Below are positions 36,285 through 47,286 of a DNA stretch of 64,000 nt, piece after piece (the stretch's first letter is position 1; the number at the start of each line of letters is the position of its first letter). The stretch spans positions 43,878,723 through 43,942,722 of the forward strand of contig OX465584.1 in the NCBI GenBank assembly GCA_950022655.1, read 5' to 3'. The translations under genes were made by a program, and so were the position numbers. The notes below the pieces were generated by a model. It had not been told where the DNA came from, did not search any database, and saw nothing but the letters and a program-made list of their open reading frames with translations. The stretch is from Alentia gelatinosa. Taxonomy: Eukaryota > Annelida > Polychaeta > Phyllodocida > Polynoidae.

Positions 36285-37455
36285 ATGATACTATACGTCC
36301 ACAGGCAGTATATAGCCTTTACGATGGTTCATAATATAACACAGCCTGGCACAAATATCATTGGGCAAAATATTCGGAGCCTGTACTCTAAGCTGGATAT
36401 CTTAAAACATAGCTTTAGTGGAGCAGATGTTATTTGTCTAACCGAAACTTTGCTTAATGCCTACTACACGGACAATATGCTCCACTGGAATGGATACAAA
36501 TTTTTTAGACTGGACCGTATAGGTTCTACTTGGGGTGGGGTGGGATGTTATATTTCCGAGAAATTTGCTAATCATACTACCTTAGATTCTGAACTGAGTA
36601 TAACAAATGATGATATGGAGCTATTAGTCCTTTTGGTAGATAAACCACAAAACCGAAAGATGTGTGTTATTGTTTCTTATAAACCGCCTCATAAATCTGT
36701 AAAAAGATTCTATGATCACTTAGCTGACTTAGTTGTTCAACCTAAAATTAAAGATAGAGATTGTCGGTGATATAAATGTTGATATGCACAAGTCTAACTC
36801 ACCTGATTATAAACTGGCACAAAGGTTCATAAGACTAACGGGTCTAAAACAACTTATTTCGGATATTACCCGGCCCAACCCAACGGGCGGTACCATTATA
36901 GACCATGTCTACAATAATTGTAATTGTATTAATAAGATTGAAGTACTGAATGACACTCTTAGCGATCACTATCCCACATATGTCAATAGAAAAGAGAAGA
37001 ACCCGAAAGTCAAATCAACAACCTTCCGTGGCCAAAGCTACAAAGCATATAATGAATCTGATTTTGTGGATTACTTAAACAATCAAAATTGGGATAATCT
37101 TTATAACGAGAATAATATAGATAAAAAATGGATGATAATTTTGAACAAAATTACAACGTATTTGGACAGTGTCTGTCCAGTTAGAACTACCACATATCAT
37201 AATGATAGACCAAACTGGATGAGTCAAGAATTGTTAAACTTGATCACTCATAGAAAACAATTAGTATATCAATTTAAAAAATCATTTAACCCAGCACTAT
37301 TATCAGAAAGCAGAAGAATTTCAAGGGAAATAAAGCAACGACTAAAATTAGACAAAAGCTATTTCTGTAAACAAAACTTAAAAGCGGCGAAAGGCCAATC
37401 GCGAAAATTCTGGAAAACAATAAATGAAATAATAAATCCTACTGAAGATTTGTGA
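36285..37455 (+). pseudogene. Non-LTR ORF2, AP-type endonuclease
   Basis: Two overlapping frames (36285-36770 and 36733-37455) make up an apurinic-endonuclease-like domain followed by the linker to RT. Catalytic motifs are visible: QNIRSL (metal/DNA-binding Asn), ICLTETLL (catalytic Glu), then after a frameshift near 36,750 GDINVD (Asp, Asn) and LSDHYP (Asp, His). This enzyme nicks the target DNA to prime reverse transcription. The frameshift shows this copy is inactive. A further frame change near 37,450 leads into the RT. The mass and motif order fit the EN domain of CR1/Jockey-type elements. Confidence 0.9.
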
Positions 37456-39129
37456 AATAGACATAAATAATACGCCAATTACCAGCGATAAGGTACCTGA
37501 AGTATTCAACAACTTTTTTGCTACTGTGGGTTCGACATTATTTAGTAACTTAAATATGTCTACCTTTGAAGATTATTCTATGAGGTTATCGGGACTAGCA
37601 GGATCAGACCTAGAAAATGCAGACCTAGAGTTTTTTCAACCAGACGTATATAAACTTATTAAACAAATAGATTGTACAAAATCAAGTGGTTTCGAAGATT
37701 TAAAAACATTGGTGCTGAAAGCGGGTCTACTCACATTATCAAATGAATTCACCCACCTGGTCAATTACTCTGTAACAGAAAGTGTACTCCCAGAGTCCTG
37801 GAAGATAGCAAAAGTAATTCCGATTCCAAAATCTGGTAACTTACGAAAAATTGAAAACTGGTGCCCTATATCACTTCTGAACACTCCTAGTAAAATTTAA
37901 GAGAAGATTATCCACGAAACCATTTATGACCTGATGCAGACCGCTAATACTTTAGCAGAAGAACAATATGGCTTCAGACCCAACAGAAGTACCGCAGATG
38001 CCATTTTCGATTTTTGTAGATCGCTTTACGGATCACGTAGCAGGGGCAACTATGTTGCCTGCTGCAACGTTGACTTCCGTAAGGCTTTCGATAGTATTCA
38101 TCATCATTTATTATTGCTAAAATTAAAAACGTTATTAAAATTACCTACCTTTATCATATCGTGGCTTGAAAGTTACCTAAGAAACAGACAGCAACATGTC
38201 TTTGTTAACTCCATAAGTTCAAATGACCTAGATGTTCCTTTTGGCGTCCCCCAGAGTTCGGTCCTGGGGCCGCTATTGTTTGTCTTATTTATAAACGATT
38301 TAGGCTCCTGTGTTAAAAATTCAAAAATTACTCAATATGCAGACGATTTGGTTGTCTTTGTTGAACGTTACCTGCTTCTGCCTGCAAGTTATTACAAGAG
38401 GATGTCTTATTGCTCGAAAATTGGTGTGACCAAAATGGGCTGACTATAAATGTGCAGAAAACAAAATTAATGTGGTTTACCACCGAAAATAATCTAAAAA
38501 ATGTCTCTGGACTAGAAGTTAAATTAAAAGGAGAATTAATCACCCCATGCTCAAGTTACAAGTACCTGGGTGTAACTATGGACTGCACTTTAAAATGGAT
38601 TAAACATGTAAATCAACAAGCTAAGAACATTAGTGGTCAACTTTTCAAATTCTCTAAATTAAGACATTGCCTAACTGATGATGCCGCTAGATTAGTTCTA
38701 TTATTTAATTTGACTCCACTTTTTGAGTATTGTTCATTTATTTTTGAAAGCTATAGAAAAGGCGACCAAGAAATGATATCAAAATTATATAACAGAACCC
38801 TAAGAATAACCACTTATAAAAATACAAGAAACATGAGCATAACATATTTATTGGAAGTCTGTAAAGTAGACTCACTTTCGAAATGGTGAAATAAGCAATT
38901 ACTTTGTCTTATGTACCGTAACCGGTACAACAAATCATGGGTAGATATCTCAGAGAGGAGAACTAGATCTGGCAAAAAAATCAATTTTTATATTGAACCG
39001 ACAAAATGTTCCCTAGTAATGAACTCTCCCTACTACCGAGGAGTACGGGCATGGAGCAGTCTGCCCCCAGCCACTCAATATGCCAGTGAAAAGGGCATAT
39101 TTCAGAAATTGATACTACCTCATCTTTAG
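37440..39129 (+). pseudogene. Non-LTR ORF2, reverse transcriptase
   Basis: RT motifs occur in order: SWKIAKVIPIPKSG, ENWCPISLLN, GFRPNRSTADAI, VDFRKAFDSIHH, GVPQSSVLGPLLFVLFINDL and the catalytic YADD at 38336-38347, followed by the thumb region YLGVTMD and a C-terminal WSSLPP block. Defects are an in-frame TAA at about 37898-37900 where a Leu codon is expected, a frame change after YADDLVVFV near 38,370, and an in-frame TGA at 38887-38889. It would copy the element RNA at the nicked target. GVPQSS replaces the usual GVPQGS. Confidence 0.92.
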
Positions 39130-39378
39130 CTCCCATTAAGTCGCCAAATCCACGAAGAAAAATTTAATAGACACTCTATACTACATCATCACATTTGACT
39201 AAATTTGTATCATCTTATCCTAACCCTATCGGGTACTATTAATTACTTTTTGATTTCGATGTAAAACATGAATTGTCTTAATTGTGTAATTGGATCTATG
39301 GATGTGTCTGAAAAACTTGGTATTTGCCGAGAGACTCTGATTCTAAATAAAAAAAATCTTTTAAAAAAAAATAAAAAA
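39130..39378 (+). other. 3' untranslated region and A-rich tail of the non-LTR element
   Basis: Non-coding sequence ends in A-rich stretches interrupted by TCTT and single T residues, immediately before the ATGG where the DIRS gag frame resumes. The A-rich end supports insertion by target-primed reverse transcription. Confidence 0.7.
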
Positions 39379-39973
39379 ATGGAGGTCCCTCTTCTCAAAG
39401 AGTTTCAGAAATTCCAAGGAAATAGATGGAAATTTCAAGAAACTCGATCAGCAACTAGTGTATGCCAACCAAGCCATGATGGCAGCATACACAGCGATTT
39501 TACCATTCCTTCAACTCGCTTTTACAAGGGGAGATGAGGACACTGAACTGAACAAAGCCTCAGAGTCCGCAGTGAAAGGGGTTAGACTACTGCTTATCGC
39601 TAACGCCGCGATCACGAAACGGAGGAGGGAAACATTTTGGCCAAAACTTGCAAAAGACTTGGCCGAAGCCACCATAAACGCACCTTTAAGTACGAAAACA
39701 CTGTTCGGGGATGTGATAGATACTTCTGTGAAGGATGTAGAAAAGGGTGATAAAGTGGCCAAAAAACTTTTGGCCAAAATTCCCACAAAACAAGAAAAAC
39801 CAAAACAAATGAGGCCGAACCACAAACAACGTAGATTCAACCAGCACTTGGGGTTTCGCTACCCGGGCCAATTCCAACAACGGTACCAAGGTCCGAGACA
39901 AACAACAACAGTCTCAAAAGAAAAAGTAGAGGTATGTCAAAGTGAATCAGAAACTACGTTTTTAACCCTTTAA
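39379..39973 (+). pseudogene. DIRS gag, C-terminal part
   Basis: After the non-LTR insertion the gag frame resumes (VPLLKEFQKFQ), shifts by one base near 39,415, and continues through KKLDQQLVYANQ and a helical core. The core contains LLLIANAAITKRRRETFWPK, a KDLAE-like block and an LFGD motif, the standard signature of DIRS gag proteins (a small-residue-Asn helix, an Arg-rich turn, then LFG). A basic tail (PNHKQRRFNQHL) follows. The stop at 39971-39973 lies inside MITE copy 3. Without the MITE the frame would run straight on into the RT start at 40,277. DIRS gag packages the element RNA. Confidence 0.75.
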
Positions 39974-40276
39974 GGACGGCTGCCTTTAAGGACCGATACT
40001 GGTGGCAGTCTGTCTGGCTACAGGACGGCCACATAATGGTTAAAAATGATATCCAAGTTTGTAATCATGCAATATGATACATAATCATAAATATTTTATT
40101 TCTTTTTAATAGAAAAACTAAATATGATATTATATCTACATTTTCTGAAGATTTCATGAATATTGCTCTATTATTTCTTTGTTAAAACATTTTTCTTAAT
40201 ATTGGGAAAATGACGCCTCCAGGCATCATGCGTCTTTAGCGTGGTGATGCCTCCAGGCATCATGCGTCATAAAGGG
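39966..40276. mobile_element. piggyBac-like TTAA MITE, copy 3 (between DIRS gag and RT)
   Basis: A 311-bp unit bounded by TTAA (39962-39965 and 40277-40280) starts CCCTTTAAGGACGG and ends AAAGGG. Two GATGCCTCCAGGCATC-type palindromes lie near the right end, as in copies 1 and 2. Its removal leaves one open frame across the site from gag into RT, confirming the boundaries. Confidence 0.9.
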
Positions 40277-40280
40277 TTAA

Positions 40281-40522
40281 ATGTAAAAAACACTCCTAAC
40301 ACATTTAGAGCAGGTCAGACTAGATTTTGTGTACATTCCTGGAAAGGAATCCCTAAAGACAAATGGGTGATAAATCAAATTCAAGGTGTGAAATTGAATT
40401 TTTTGTCAAATCCAGTACAGGATAAACCACCTAACAAATATTGTCTACAAAAGGACGAAATCAGTAAGGTAGTTCTCACAAAATTTCATTTTCCATTACT
40501 GTCTCAGGTTTTTGAGGTTTTT
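40281..40522 (+). pseudogene. DIRS reverse transcriptase, N-terminal remnant
   Basis: About 80 codons start with NTPNTFRAGQTRF, then HSWKGIPKDKWVINQIQGVKL, the characteristic opening of DIRS RT proteins (a W-x5-D-x-W-[IV] pattern leading to a Gly-Val/Tyr block). The frame ends at 40522 and homology stops there. The catalytic RT core, RNase H and any methylase-like domain are not found downstream. They were probably lost when the 40.6-47.3 kb insertions accumulated. Confidence 0.75.
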
Positions 40523-40657
40523 TAAAAATACTTCCTAAGTATCTAATGATAACACCTTGTAGTTCCTACATGTTATAGACCAGTATAACACCATTGTAGA
40601 CAGTATTTAATGTCTATTGCCAGTCATTTTCTCTGAAATCTCTGTTGAAAAGTTAGT

Positions 40658-41834
40658 CTGTCTCAAGTTACCCACCCTGGGGCAACTTGAGACAGAAACA
40701 ATCTTGACCTTGGATTTGACCTTAGTCTTGCCTACACATGCACATATGGGTATGCATGATGAAGATGATATGCACATTGACAAGGGTCTTGGTTTATGCC
40801 CTGTGAACATGTCTTTTTTAATAGTTTTTTTACCCTGCCCTTTTGGTCATTCTTTTCTCTTAGAGGGGCAGGGTATTTTCTCTATCTTTTCCAAACAGCA
40901 CTTTTATTTTTATTGTAACATTCAGTTTATAAACAATAGAATGTGAAATCTTACATCTAAATAACAATTTATTCACTGATTAGGCCTGTTCATTGATTTA
41001 TGCTTCACATTTCTTTTTTACCAGTAGTAGGCCTAAGCCCTACAATATTACTTTATTCAACTTTTACATGTACATGTTAATTCAAGTAGGTTATCGCTAC
41101 AGCCAACAGTTGTTTCAATTCCATTGCTTATTGTTTACAGGGAACTGGATGTGGCCCCTTTTCTCTATGGGGCTGACAATGGTACCTATGATTTAGCTTA
41201 GTTGAACCATGTCAATGTCAATAACCTATGGCCAGGTAGGGACAGACTGTCTATGCTGGGACATGAATTTTACTTTAATTTTCCTTCGGTCATCTGCTGC
41301 CCTTCCTATTGTCTTTCCAACATAAAAGCACTGCTGTTGCCCAACCTCATACTGAAACAAGAAAAAAACACCCTCACAGTCTCTCTTGTGAACAAATTAT
41401 GATCTCTGCTTATCTTTTCATATTTTGTGTTTCTTTTTTGTATGTTTTGGTGTGCCATTTGTTCAATTCTTAACTGATCTGGTCCATTCTCACACTATTC
41501 TTATCCTCTTATAATGGCCTAAATGATCTGCAGAAGATCTTATAGATTGAGTGTATTGAAACTGTTACAAAGTATGAAAGAATGGATGATTTTAGCAATA
41601 GTGAAATAAATAAAATGCATTTTCATATATAGAATTTCAGCCATATATAGATTGAAGATATATTGAAATTCTCTCATTTTGAGGAAGATAGGTAAAAGAA
41701 CTAGGGAGGCAACAAAGAAACAATTGGTTTCCTTATATTTAAAAGTATGACAAAAGGTGTTTTCCCAAAATCATTAAGCACAATTATTCATTGGGGGTAA
41801 CTTGAGACACGGCAAGGTGTCTCAAGTTACCCCA
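40658..41834. mobile_element. Element with TCTCAAGTTACCC inverted termini
   Basis: Inward- and outward-facing copies of CTGTCTCAAGTTACCC and its complement occur at 40658-40674, 40677-40695, 41793-41809 and 41817-41834. A unit with inverted termini of about 17 bp runs from 40677 to 41834. Its interior is AT-rich with no transposase. Because each end is itself a small palindrome, exact boundaries are ambiguous. A further pair lies at 47248-47285, so an outer unit 40677-47285 is also possible. Confidence 0.5.
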
Positions 41835-41898
41835 AAAAACACTTCTTTTTCAGAATTTGGATTTTCAATGGTATAAATTTGCCAGATTGGGGCCATTA

Positions 41899-42012
41899 CA
41901 GTAGAACCCCGCCTAACGGACACCCCGCGTAAGCGGACACCCCACGTTAACGGACACCTTTGGTTGGAATGGTTCTGGAACAGAGGATGTCCGCTTACGC
42001 GGGGTTCTACTG
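41899..42012. mobile_element. 114-bp mariner-type MITE
   Basis: Perfect inverted ends CAGTAGAACCCCGC are flanked by TA on both sides. Internal motifs GCGTAAGCGGACACCCC and GTCCGCTTACGCGGGG resemble those of the 15.5-kb element. No coding sequence is present. Confidence 0.85.
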
Positions 42013-42396
42013 TATTTGGAATTGGTTTGTGTAATTTTTTTGTTCTGTTAGAATTCCGTATGGGATCTGTAGTTGGAAAAAATCGACAATGTTTCGGTAT
42101 GTCCAAGATACGGCGAATTTTTCGGCAGATTTTTCACACTGTACTGAACAAGTTGATGTAGCTTCAGACAGTGACCTACTTCGAGGTCATGACCCAGTGA
42201 CATGCAAGCTGACAGCACAGATACAGTTGCACCCAGAAAACAAGACTTTGAGGCCTCTGCGGTGGCCCCTAAGACACAACACGAACCAGGAGGGAAGAGC
42301 CGCAACCAACAGGTAGTAATAGGAAGGGGAAGAAAATGAAACTCACAAGGTAACATACTCCCTCTTTCTGTCAATAATATTGCCTTTGATGATAAT
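42013..42396. other. Spacer before the Penelope-like element
   Basis: No recognisable coding domain. It may be part of the PLE leader. Confidence 0.35.
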
Positions 42397-43050
42397 TTGG
42401 GTATACTATTAGATCTCAACACAGACACAACAACCATCTACTCTCAACAACACCGCACCAACGATCAGGAACCGAGACGAACTGAGACTGACACAGACCA
42501 CCACAACGATAACGCTACTTCAAATTACCATCGCAACCAACATTTTTGTGATTTGAATGTATCTTTTCAGGACTTGTTGGGGGAGAATCTGAAGTTGAGC
42601 TGGCGTAGCGTACGCAGGAACGGAGTGGAGAGTGTACGCAGTGGTCTCTGTCGTCACTGGATAGAAAGCGTGGTAGAGGCAGTTCTACCCACTCCATGGG
42701 CAGTGGGACTGGAGGACCTCCCCCAGTGGATCCAGGAAAGCCACGAAATGTCCGAGATCACAGAAATACCAAAAGAAGCAGCACCGCAGATTATGAGGGA
42801 AACGGCAACTTGGCTCGAAAAAGAAGAGAAGAGGACTCGTTCCCTTACACAGCAGTGCCTCGACAACGTCAAGGAAGAACTGTACAAGAGGGAGACAAGG
42901 GAAGACGCCAACGTCAAAGTAAAGAAGTTGACAAAATATCTCGATGTGAAGTGGAATAGGGAAAAGAAAATCACCGAGGCAGAACTCAAAAGAAAGATGG
43001 AGGTGCTAGAAGAAACGAGAGTCATGGACTCAGACCTGGCTTTCCCGTAA
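42397..43050 (+). CDS. Coiled-coil ORF upstream of the Penelope RT
   Basis: An open frame of 217 codons. The first 90 residues are polar and low in complexity. From about residue 88 a segment starting WIESVVEAVLPT and LEDLPQWIQE leads into a long Lys/Glu/Arg-rich helix (about 125-205) with a coiled-coil look. No known enzymatic motif is visible. The second half is duplicated in tandem at 43,258. It sits immediately upstream of the PLE coding region on the same strand, so it is probably PLE leader or an accessory ORF. It could also be a host-derived fragment. Confidence 0.45.
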   Translation: MGILLDLNTDTTTIYSQQHRTNDQEPRRTETDTDHHNDNATSNYHRNQHFCDLNVSFQDLLGENLKLSWRSVRRNGVESVRSGLCRHWIESVVEAVLPTPWAVGLEDLPQWIQESHEMSEITEIPKEAAPQIMRETATWLEKEEKRTRSLTQQCLDNVKEELYKRETREDANVKVKKLTKYLDVKWNREKKITEAELKRKMEVLEETRVMDSDLAFP

Positions 43051-43760
43051 AAAAAGAAGCCTGGGAGGCAGCAGAAGCAGACAGCCGCCGCTACAACGCA
43101 GAAAGAGAAACAAGGCCCTTTCGAGCGGCCCCTCCGAGTGTAGCCAAAGGAGCACGGGAATGGGGGGTGTGGGAGGGATGGGTGGGAGGGAATGGGGGGA
43201 TGGGTGGGAGGGAATGGGGGGATGGGCTGGTGGGGGGATGGGTGGATGGGGGGGGTAGTCACTGGGTTGGAAGTGTGGTGGAGGCAGTTCTACCCACTTC
43301 ATGGGTAGCAGGACTGGAGGACCTTCCCCAGTGGATCCAGGAAAACCAAGAAATGTCCGAGATCACAGAAATACAAAAAGAAGCAGCACTGCAGAACGGC
43401 AACTTGGCTCAAAAAAGAAGAGAAGAGGACTCATTCCCTGTCACAGCAGTGCCTCGACGACATCAAGGAAGAACTGTACGAGAGGGAGACAAGGGAAGAC
43501 GCCAACGTCAAAGTAAAGAAGTTGACAAAATATCTCGCCGTGAAGTGGAATAGGGAAAAGAAAATCACTGAGGCGGAACTCAAAAGGAAGATGGAGGTGC
43601 TAGAAGAAACGAAAGTCAAGGACTCAGGCTTTCCCGTCAAGATTCATGAAAAAAGAAGCACAGAAGGCAGCAGGAGACAGCCGCCGCTACAACGCAGAAA
43701 GAGAAACAAGGCCCTTTCGAGCGGCCCCTCCGAGTGCAGCCAAAGGGGCATGGGGGTGGG
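42652..43760. repeat. Tandem duplication of about 510 bp
   Basis: Copy 1 (about 42652-43165) and copy 2 (about 43258-43758) are direct repeats from the GGCAGTTCTACCCACT region to CGAGCGGCCCCTCCGAGTG. They are separated by a degenerate GGGTGGGAGGGAATGGGG array (about 43,170-43,255). Copy 2 lacks about 17 bases after the CAGA near 43,390, shifting its frame. Tandem partial copies are common at the 5' side of Penelope-like elements. Confidence 0.85.
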
Positions 43761-43794
43761 GGGGGGGGGGGGACAGGAACCAGGACACCAATAA
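43258..43794 (+). pseudogene. Frameshifted second copy of the coiled-coil ORF
   Basis: This copy encodes the same SVVEAVLPTS...LEDLPQWIQE opening as the intact upstream frame. The small deletion then puts the Lys/Glu-rich helix into another frame (43522-43794). It ends in a poly-G run near 43,755-43,771. It is non-functional as a copy of the upstream protein. Confidence 0.6.
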
Positions 43795-44231
43795 TGTAAA
43801 CTTCACTAGTCTCTAAAATAAAGGTTTGAACTGTTTTCCCGAGTTTGAGTTCTTTCGACACCTCTACCATTGATAGACTCCTGCAATCACATATCAATGT
43901 CGAACCCAACCACACATCTAACACAGTAGTTAACCTCTTCAATAGAAAATTAGCTATTCATGAACAATCCATTCTAGAAAAGGAACACAAGGAACACAAG
44001 GGGAGGGACACCTTAAAATAGAGATGGACCATTTTCACCGTAAACTACGAATCAGACAATTTTTTTAAACCACTGAACGAAAGACACCAAGAGAAGATTT
44101 AGGCTATTTTGAACAACTAGCCACTACAACTAAAGACAACGAAGGGCACACTCGCACGATTCGATGACAAGACGTTAAACCGAAAACTACGAGGGGAATC
44201 AACATGGAAGCCACCAGCGGGCTCTCAGAAC

Positions 44232-45414
44232 TTGGAAGGTTTAATAACACTCAACAAGATACATCTACAGGGACGCAAAAACAACAGACCAAGGAAATAC
44301 AATATAACGAAAGAAGAAAAACTAGCACTCACAGAATTAGCAAAGGATAAATCGATTACAATTAACCAGCGCACAAAGGGGGAGCATTGGTGCTACAAGA
44401 CACCGAGGACTATATCAAAGAGGCAGAAGGACAACTCAAAGATGAAAAGGTATATGTAGTAACACCTAACGACACCACTGAGGAAATAAGAAACAAAGTA
44501 GATACAAAATTAGAAGAGATGGTGAACAATGGAGAGCTTATCCACTCAATAGCAGGATCTCCCAAAACAACAAAACCAAGGGCTCCACACATCTACTTCC
44601 TACCCAAGATCCACAAGCCTCAACGACCTCCTCCAGGCAGACCGGTGGTCTCGGCCAACAACTGTGCCACTAAGAAGATTTCCACCTTCGTAGACAACTT
44701 TATCAAACCCTTGGTACCAAAGATAGAATTCTATGTAAAGGATACAAACGACTTCATCAACAAACTGGAGAACTTAGGCAAGCTGAAAGAGAATACAAAA
44801 ATAGCAACTTTGGACGTCAGCTCTTTATACAGGAATTAACCAACGACGAGGGTATTGATGCAATAAGAAGAAAATTGGACGAAACCAGGAGCAAACAACT
44901 CAATCCAAGCAACGACTCACTAGTCAGCCTACTCGACTTAGTTCTGAAAAACAACATCCAGTTCAACGGGACCCACTACAAACAACTGAGCAGTACTTCA
45001 ATGGGGACCAGACTGGCCCCCTCATATGCAAAGCTCTTCATGGAAGTTCTGGAAAAGAAACTACTCAATAACAAAGGAAAACACCCCAAGATCTGGCTGA
45101 GGTACATTGACAACATTTTTCTCATTTGGGAACATGGGGAAGAAAACTTCAAGATTTGGCTAGACCAGCTGAACAACTCATCCGACAATAAAATTCACAG
45201 CGGAATACTCAACGGAGTCGATATCCTTCCTAGACACCCAGGTGAGAATCAACAAAACAACAGGACATGTATATACAGATTTGTACACAAAACAAACCGA
45301 CGCCAATACATACCTCAAGTTCGATTCAGCCCATCCACCAGCAACAAAATGAAGCCTTCCATACTCTCAATTTCTGCAACTACGCCACATCTGTGCAAGA
45401 GACGAGGATTATGA
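44232..45414 (+). pseudogene. Penelope-type reverse transcriptase
   Basis: The N-terminal block NNRPRKYNITKEEKLAL and KDKSITI is followed after a frame change by LQDTEDYIKEA, HIYFLPKIHKP, PPPGRPVVSANN and ATLDVSSLY. A further frame change near 44,838 leads to TNDEGIDAI, MGTRLAPSYAKLFM and the catalytic box. That box reads YIDN (45103-45114), with Asn in place of the second catalytic Asp expected in YIDD, so even the intact domain would be inactive. The frame closes at 45,414 and linker coding continues in two further frames to 45,862. Confidence 0.9.
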
Positions 45415-46215
45415 AAAGCACTGCGACAAGAAAATTAACGACTTCATCGACAAGGGATACCCAAGAAACCTCATCGACGACTGCAAAAAAAGAGTGGACC
45501 TACAAGAAAGAAGCTCGCTCCTCAACAAGAAGAAAGAAACGGAACAGACAGAAGACAACAAAATAGAACTAGTCACGACGTACAACCCCAACGACAATGC
45601 GATAGGAGAAATAGTCGACAAGAACTGGGATATGCTAGCCAGATCGACAACCACCAAGACTCTACACAAGAAAAAAGTCATCAAAGGCTACAAACGACCG
45701 AAAAATATCAAGGACTATCTGGTAAAAGCCAGAATCGACTATGACGTGGAAACACATGCAAGAAAACACATGCAAGAAAACAAGTGCAAGAAACCCAACT
45801 GCAAATATTGTAACCTCATCTGCATGGACGGCAACATACGATCCAAAGAAACAGGCAAATAAATGGAATGTCACCTGCAACAGCTCCAACGTCATATACT
45901 GCATAGAGTGCCAGAGGTGCCAGATGCAGTACGTGGGACAAACCAAGAGGAAAATTAAGGAAAGAATAAGGGAACATTTAAACTGTATACAAAAAAAATC
46001 AAGCAATAATGAAGTACCGAACCATTACAACCAACAAACACACAACGGGGTGGATGATGTGAGGGTCCATATTTTGGACTACATATACAGACACCCAGAA
46101 TCAAAGGAAGCAGTCAGACTATGAAACAAAATTGAATTCAATTGGATACATCGACTGAAGACGTATGCACCAAATGGCCTCAACACACTGGACAACAGGT
46201 ACGGCTAACTTGCCC
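45415..46215 (+). pseudogene. Penelope linker and GIY-YIG endonuclease
   Basis: The linker frame (45,494-45,862) carries the Lys-rich RPKNIKDYLVKARI block and a Cys motif, KCKKPNCKYCNLIC. In the next frame (45,741-46,125) the endonuclease reads VIYCIECQRCQMQYVGQTKRKIKERIREH, shown here only to name its parts: VIY and QYVG are the GIY and YIG strands, and KERIREH carries the catalytic Arg. A TGA at 46123-46125 interrupts the frame where Trp is likely, and FNWIHRL and APNGLN continue in the same frame. The enzyme would nick target DNA for insertion. Confidence 0.88.
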
Positions 46216-47286
46216 GAGCCGCCCTATGTGTTCCCACATAACGGCACATAAAAAACATTTTTTAACCACGGATCCCGTACGAAACGAAAAAATTACACTA
46301 ACCGAGTTACATAGTGGGAGACACAGGTGAGCCGGGCAAGTTAGGACTACAAATAATAGAGAGAACTTGACACTTCGAACAAAAAAAGTTTCAGGTGGGG
46401 ACACATATCCACCTCCCGGACTGGTGCTGGGAGGAAAGACCACAGAAGAGTACCAACCGCACTTAGCCTGACAAGACTGGATAACAGTCGAAACCACGAG
46501 AAAATACACGACGCAATAAAACTCACTACGCACAAGTCTAATGTGAACACGTCAGACAGGCTACTCGGGTTGGCAGGCACCAACAAGAGATAGCACACAC
46601 AACGCGTAACAAACTGGGTTGAAGAGTCAACAAGGTAAAATACTACTTACAGAGGGTTTCCTCCAAGTCCAGAACGGGCATAGCACTGGGGCTAGACCAT
46701 AAGCCCCGGAAGAGGATCCATAGGAACTGTGTGTAACCCCACACACAGCACCCCACACGCCGAAGACACGGACGATGTACACACGTCAAATGAATCCGGC
46801 GTAAAAACAACAACACGGGTCACATGATGATCATGTGACATGTCGACCAATCAGAAACATTGATTTGGGTATGCAGCACAGACCGCGGCGTTGTCTGCGG
46901 CCCGCTTCCCGCTTCTCTCTATTCCCTGGTCGCTATGTGGTGGGGAAGGAGCAGCTAGGCCCCGTGACTAAACCATGATTTGGAATTGGTCTTGATAACA
47001 ATGCATTTTAGTACAGTAGAAATGCAACAGATTTGATGGCGCCAGCACTTAAGTTATCAAGACTTCTAAAAAAGTGTAAAATAAATTATAAATTAAAAAC
47101 ACATTATCTCTTGATATAATTGACTCATAGATATAGCAGTCAGGTATAAATACACCATATCTGTTCTACTTGCATTGACTTTAAGTCATATATATATAAT
47201 ATAGCATTAGATATTGACTTTTACATATTTTTATTGTTGAATCCAAAGTGTCTCAAGTTACCTTAGCTGTCTCAAGTAACCCCAGT
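46216..47286. other. Non-coding stretch after the Penelope element
   Basis: Probably the PLE 3' region plus the right part of a TIR insertion. Paired TCTCAAGTTACC and TCTCAAGTAACCCC motifs stand at 47248-47262 and 47267-47285, just before the DIRS sequence resumes. Confidence 0.5.

Larger units (their letters stand above)
32557..39378 (+). mobile_element. Non-LTR (LINE) retrotransposon with NADAR domain, degenerate
   Basis: A 6.8-kb insertion into DIRS gag has ATGG at both flanks (32553-32556 and 39379-39382, a possible 4-bp target duplication) and an A-rich 3' end. It encodes, in order, a coiled coil, an RRM-like segment, a NADAR domain, an SGNH esterase, an AP-type endonuclease and a reverse transcriptase. 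Esterase plus APE endonuclease plus this RT type suggests the CR1/Jockey group, since esterase domains are known from CR1-like ORF1. At least six frame breaks or in-frame stops show the copy is dead. Its 5' end looks complete because leader sequence precedes the first ORF. Confidence 0.85.
43850..46215 (+). mobile_element. Penelope-like retroelement, degenerate
   Basis: The parts of a Penelope-like element occur in order on one strand but in at least six frames: VVNLFNRKLAIHEQSILEK near 43,930, the RT finger and palm (44,232-45,414), a linker, a C-x-x-C motif and a GIY-YIG endonuclease (45,741-46,125), then the C-terminal GLN-type block to about 46,200. Penelope-like elements are a distinct retroelement class, neither LTR nor LINE. 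Many frameshifts show this copy is dead. Confidence 0.9.

Noticed and set aside
42654..43302. Minus-strand Pro/Ser-rich frames of up to 202 codons
   Set aside because: They are the complement of the tandem coiled-coil ORF and of the G-rich array between its copies.
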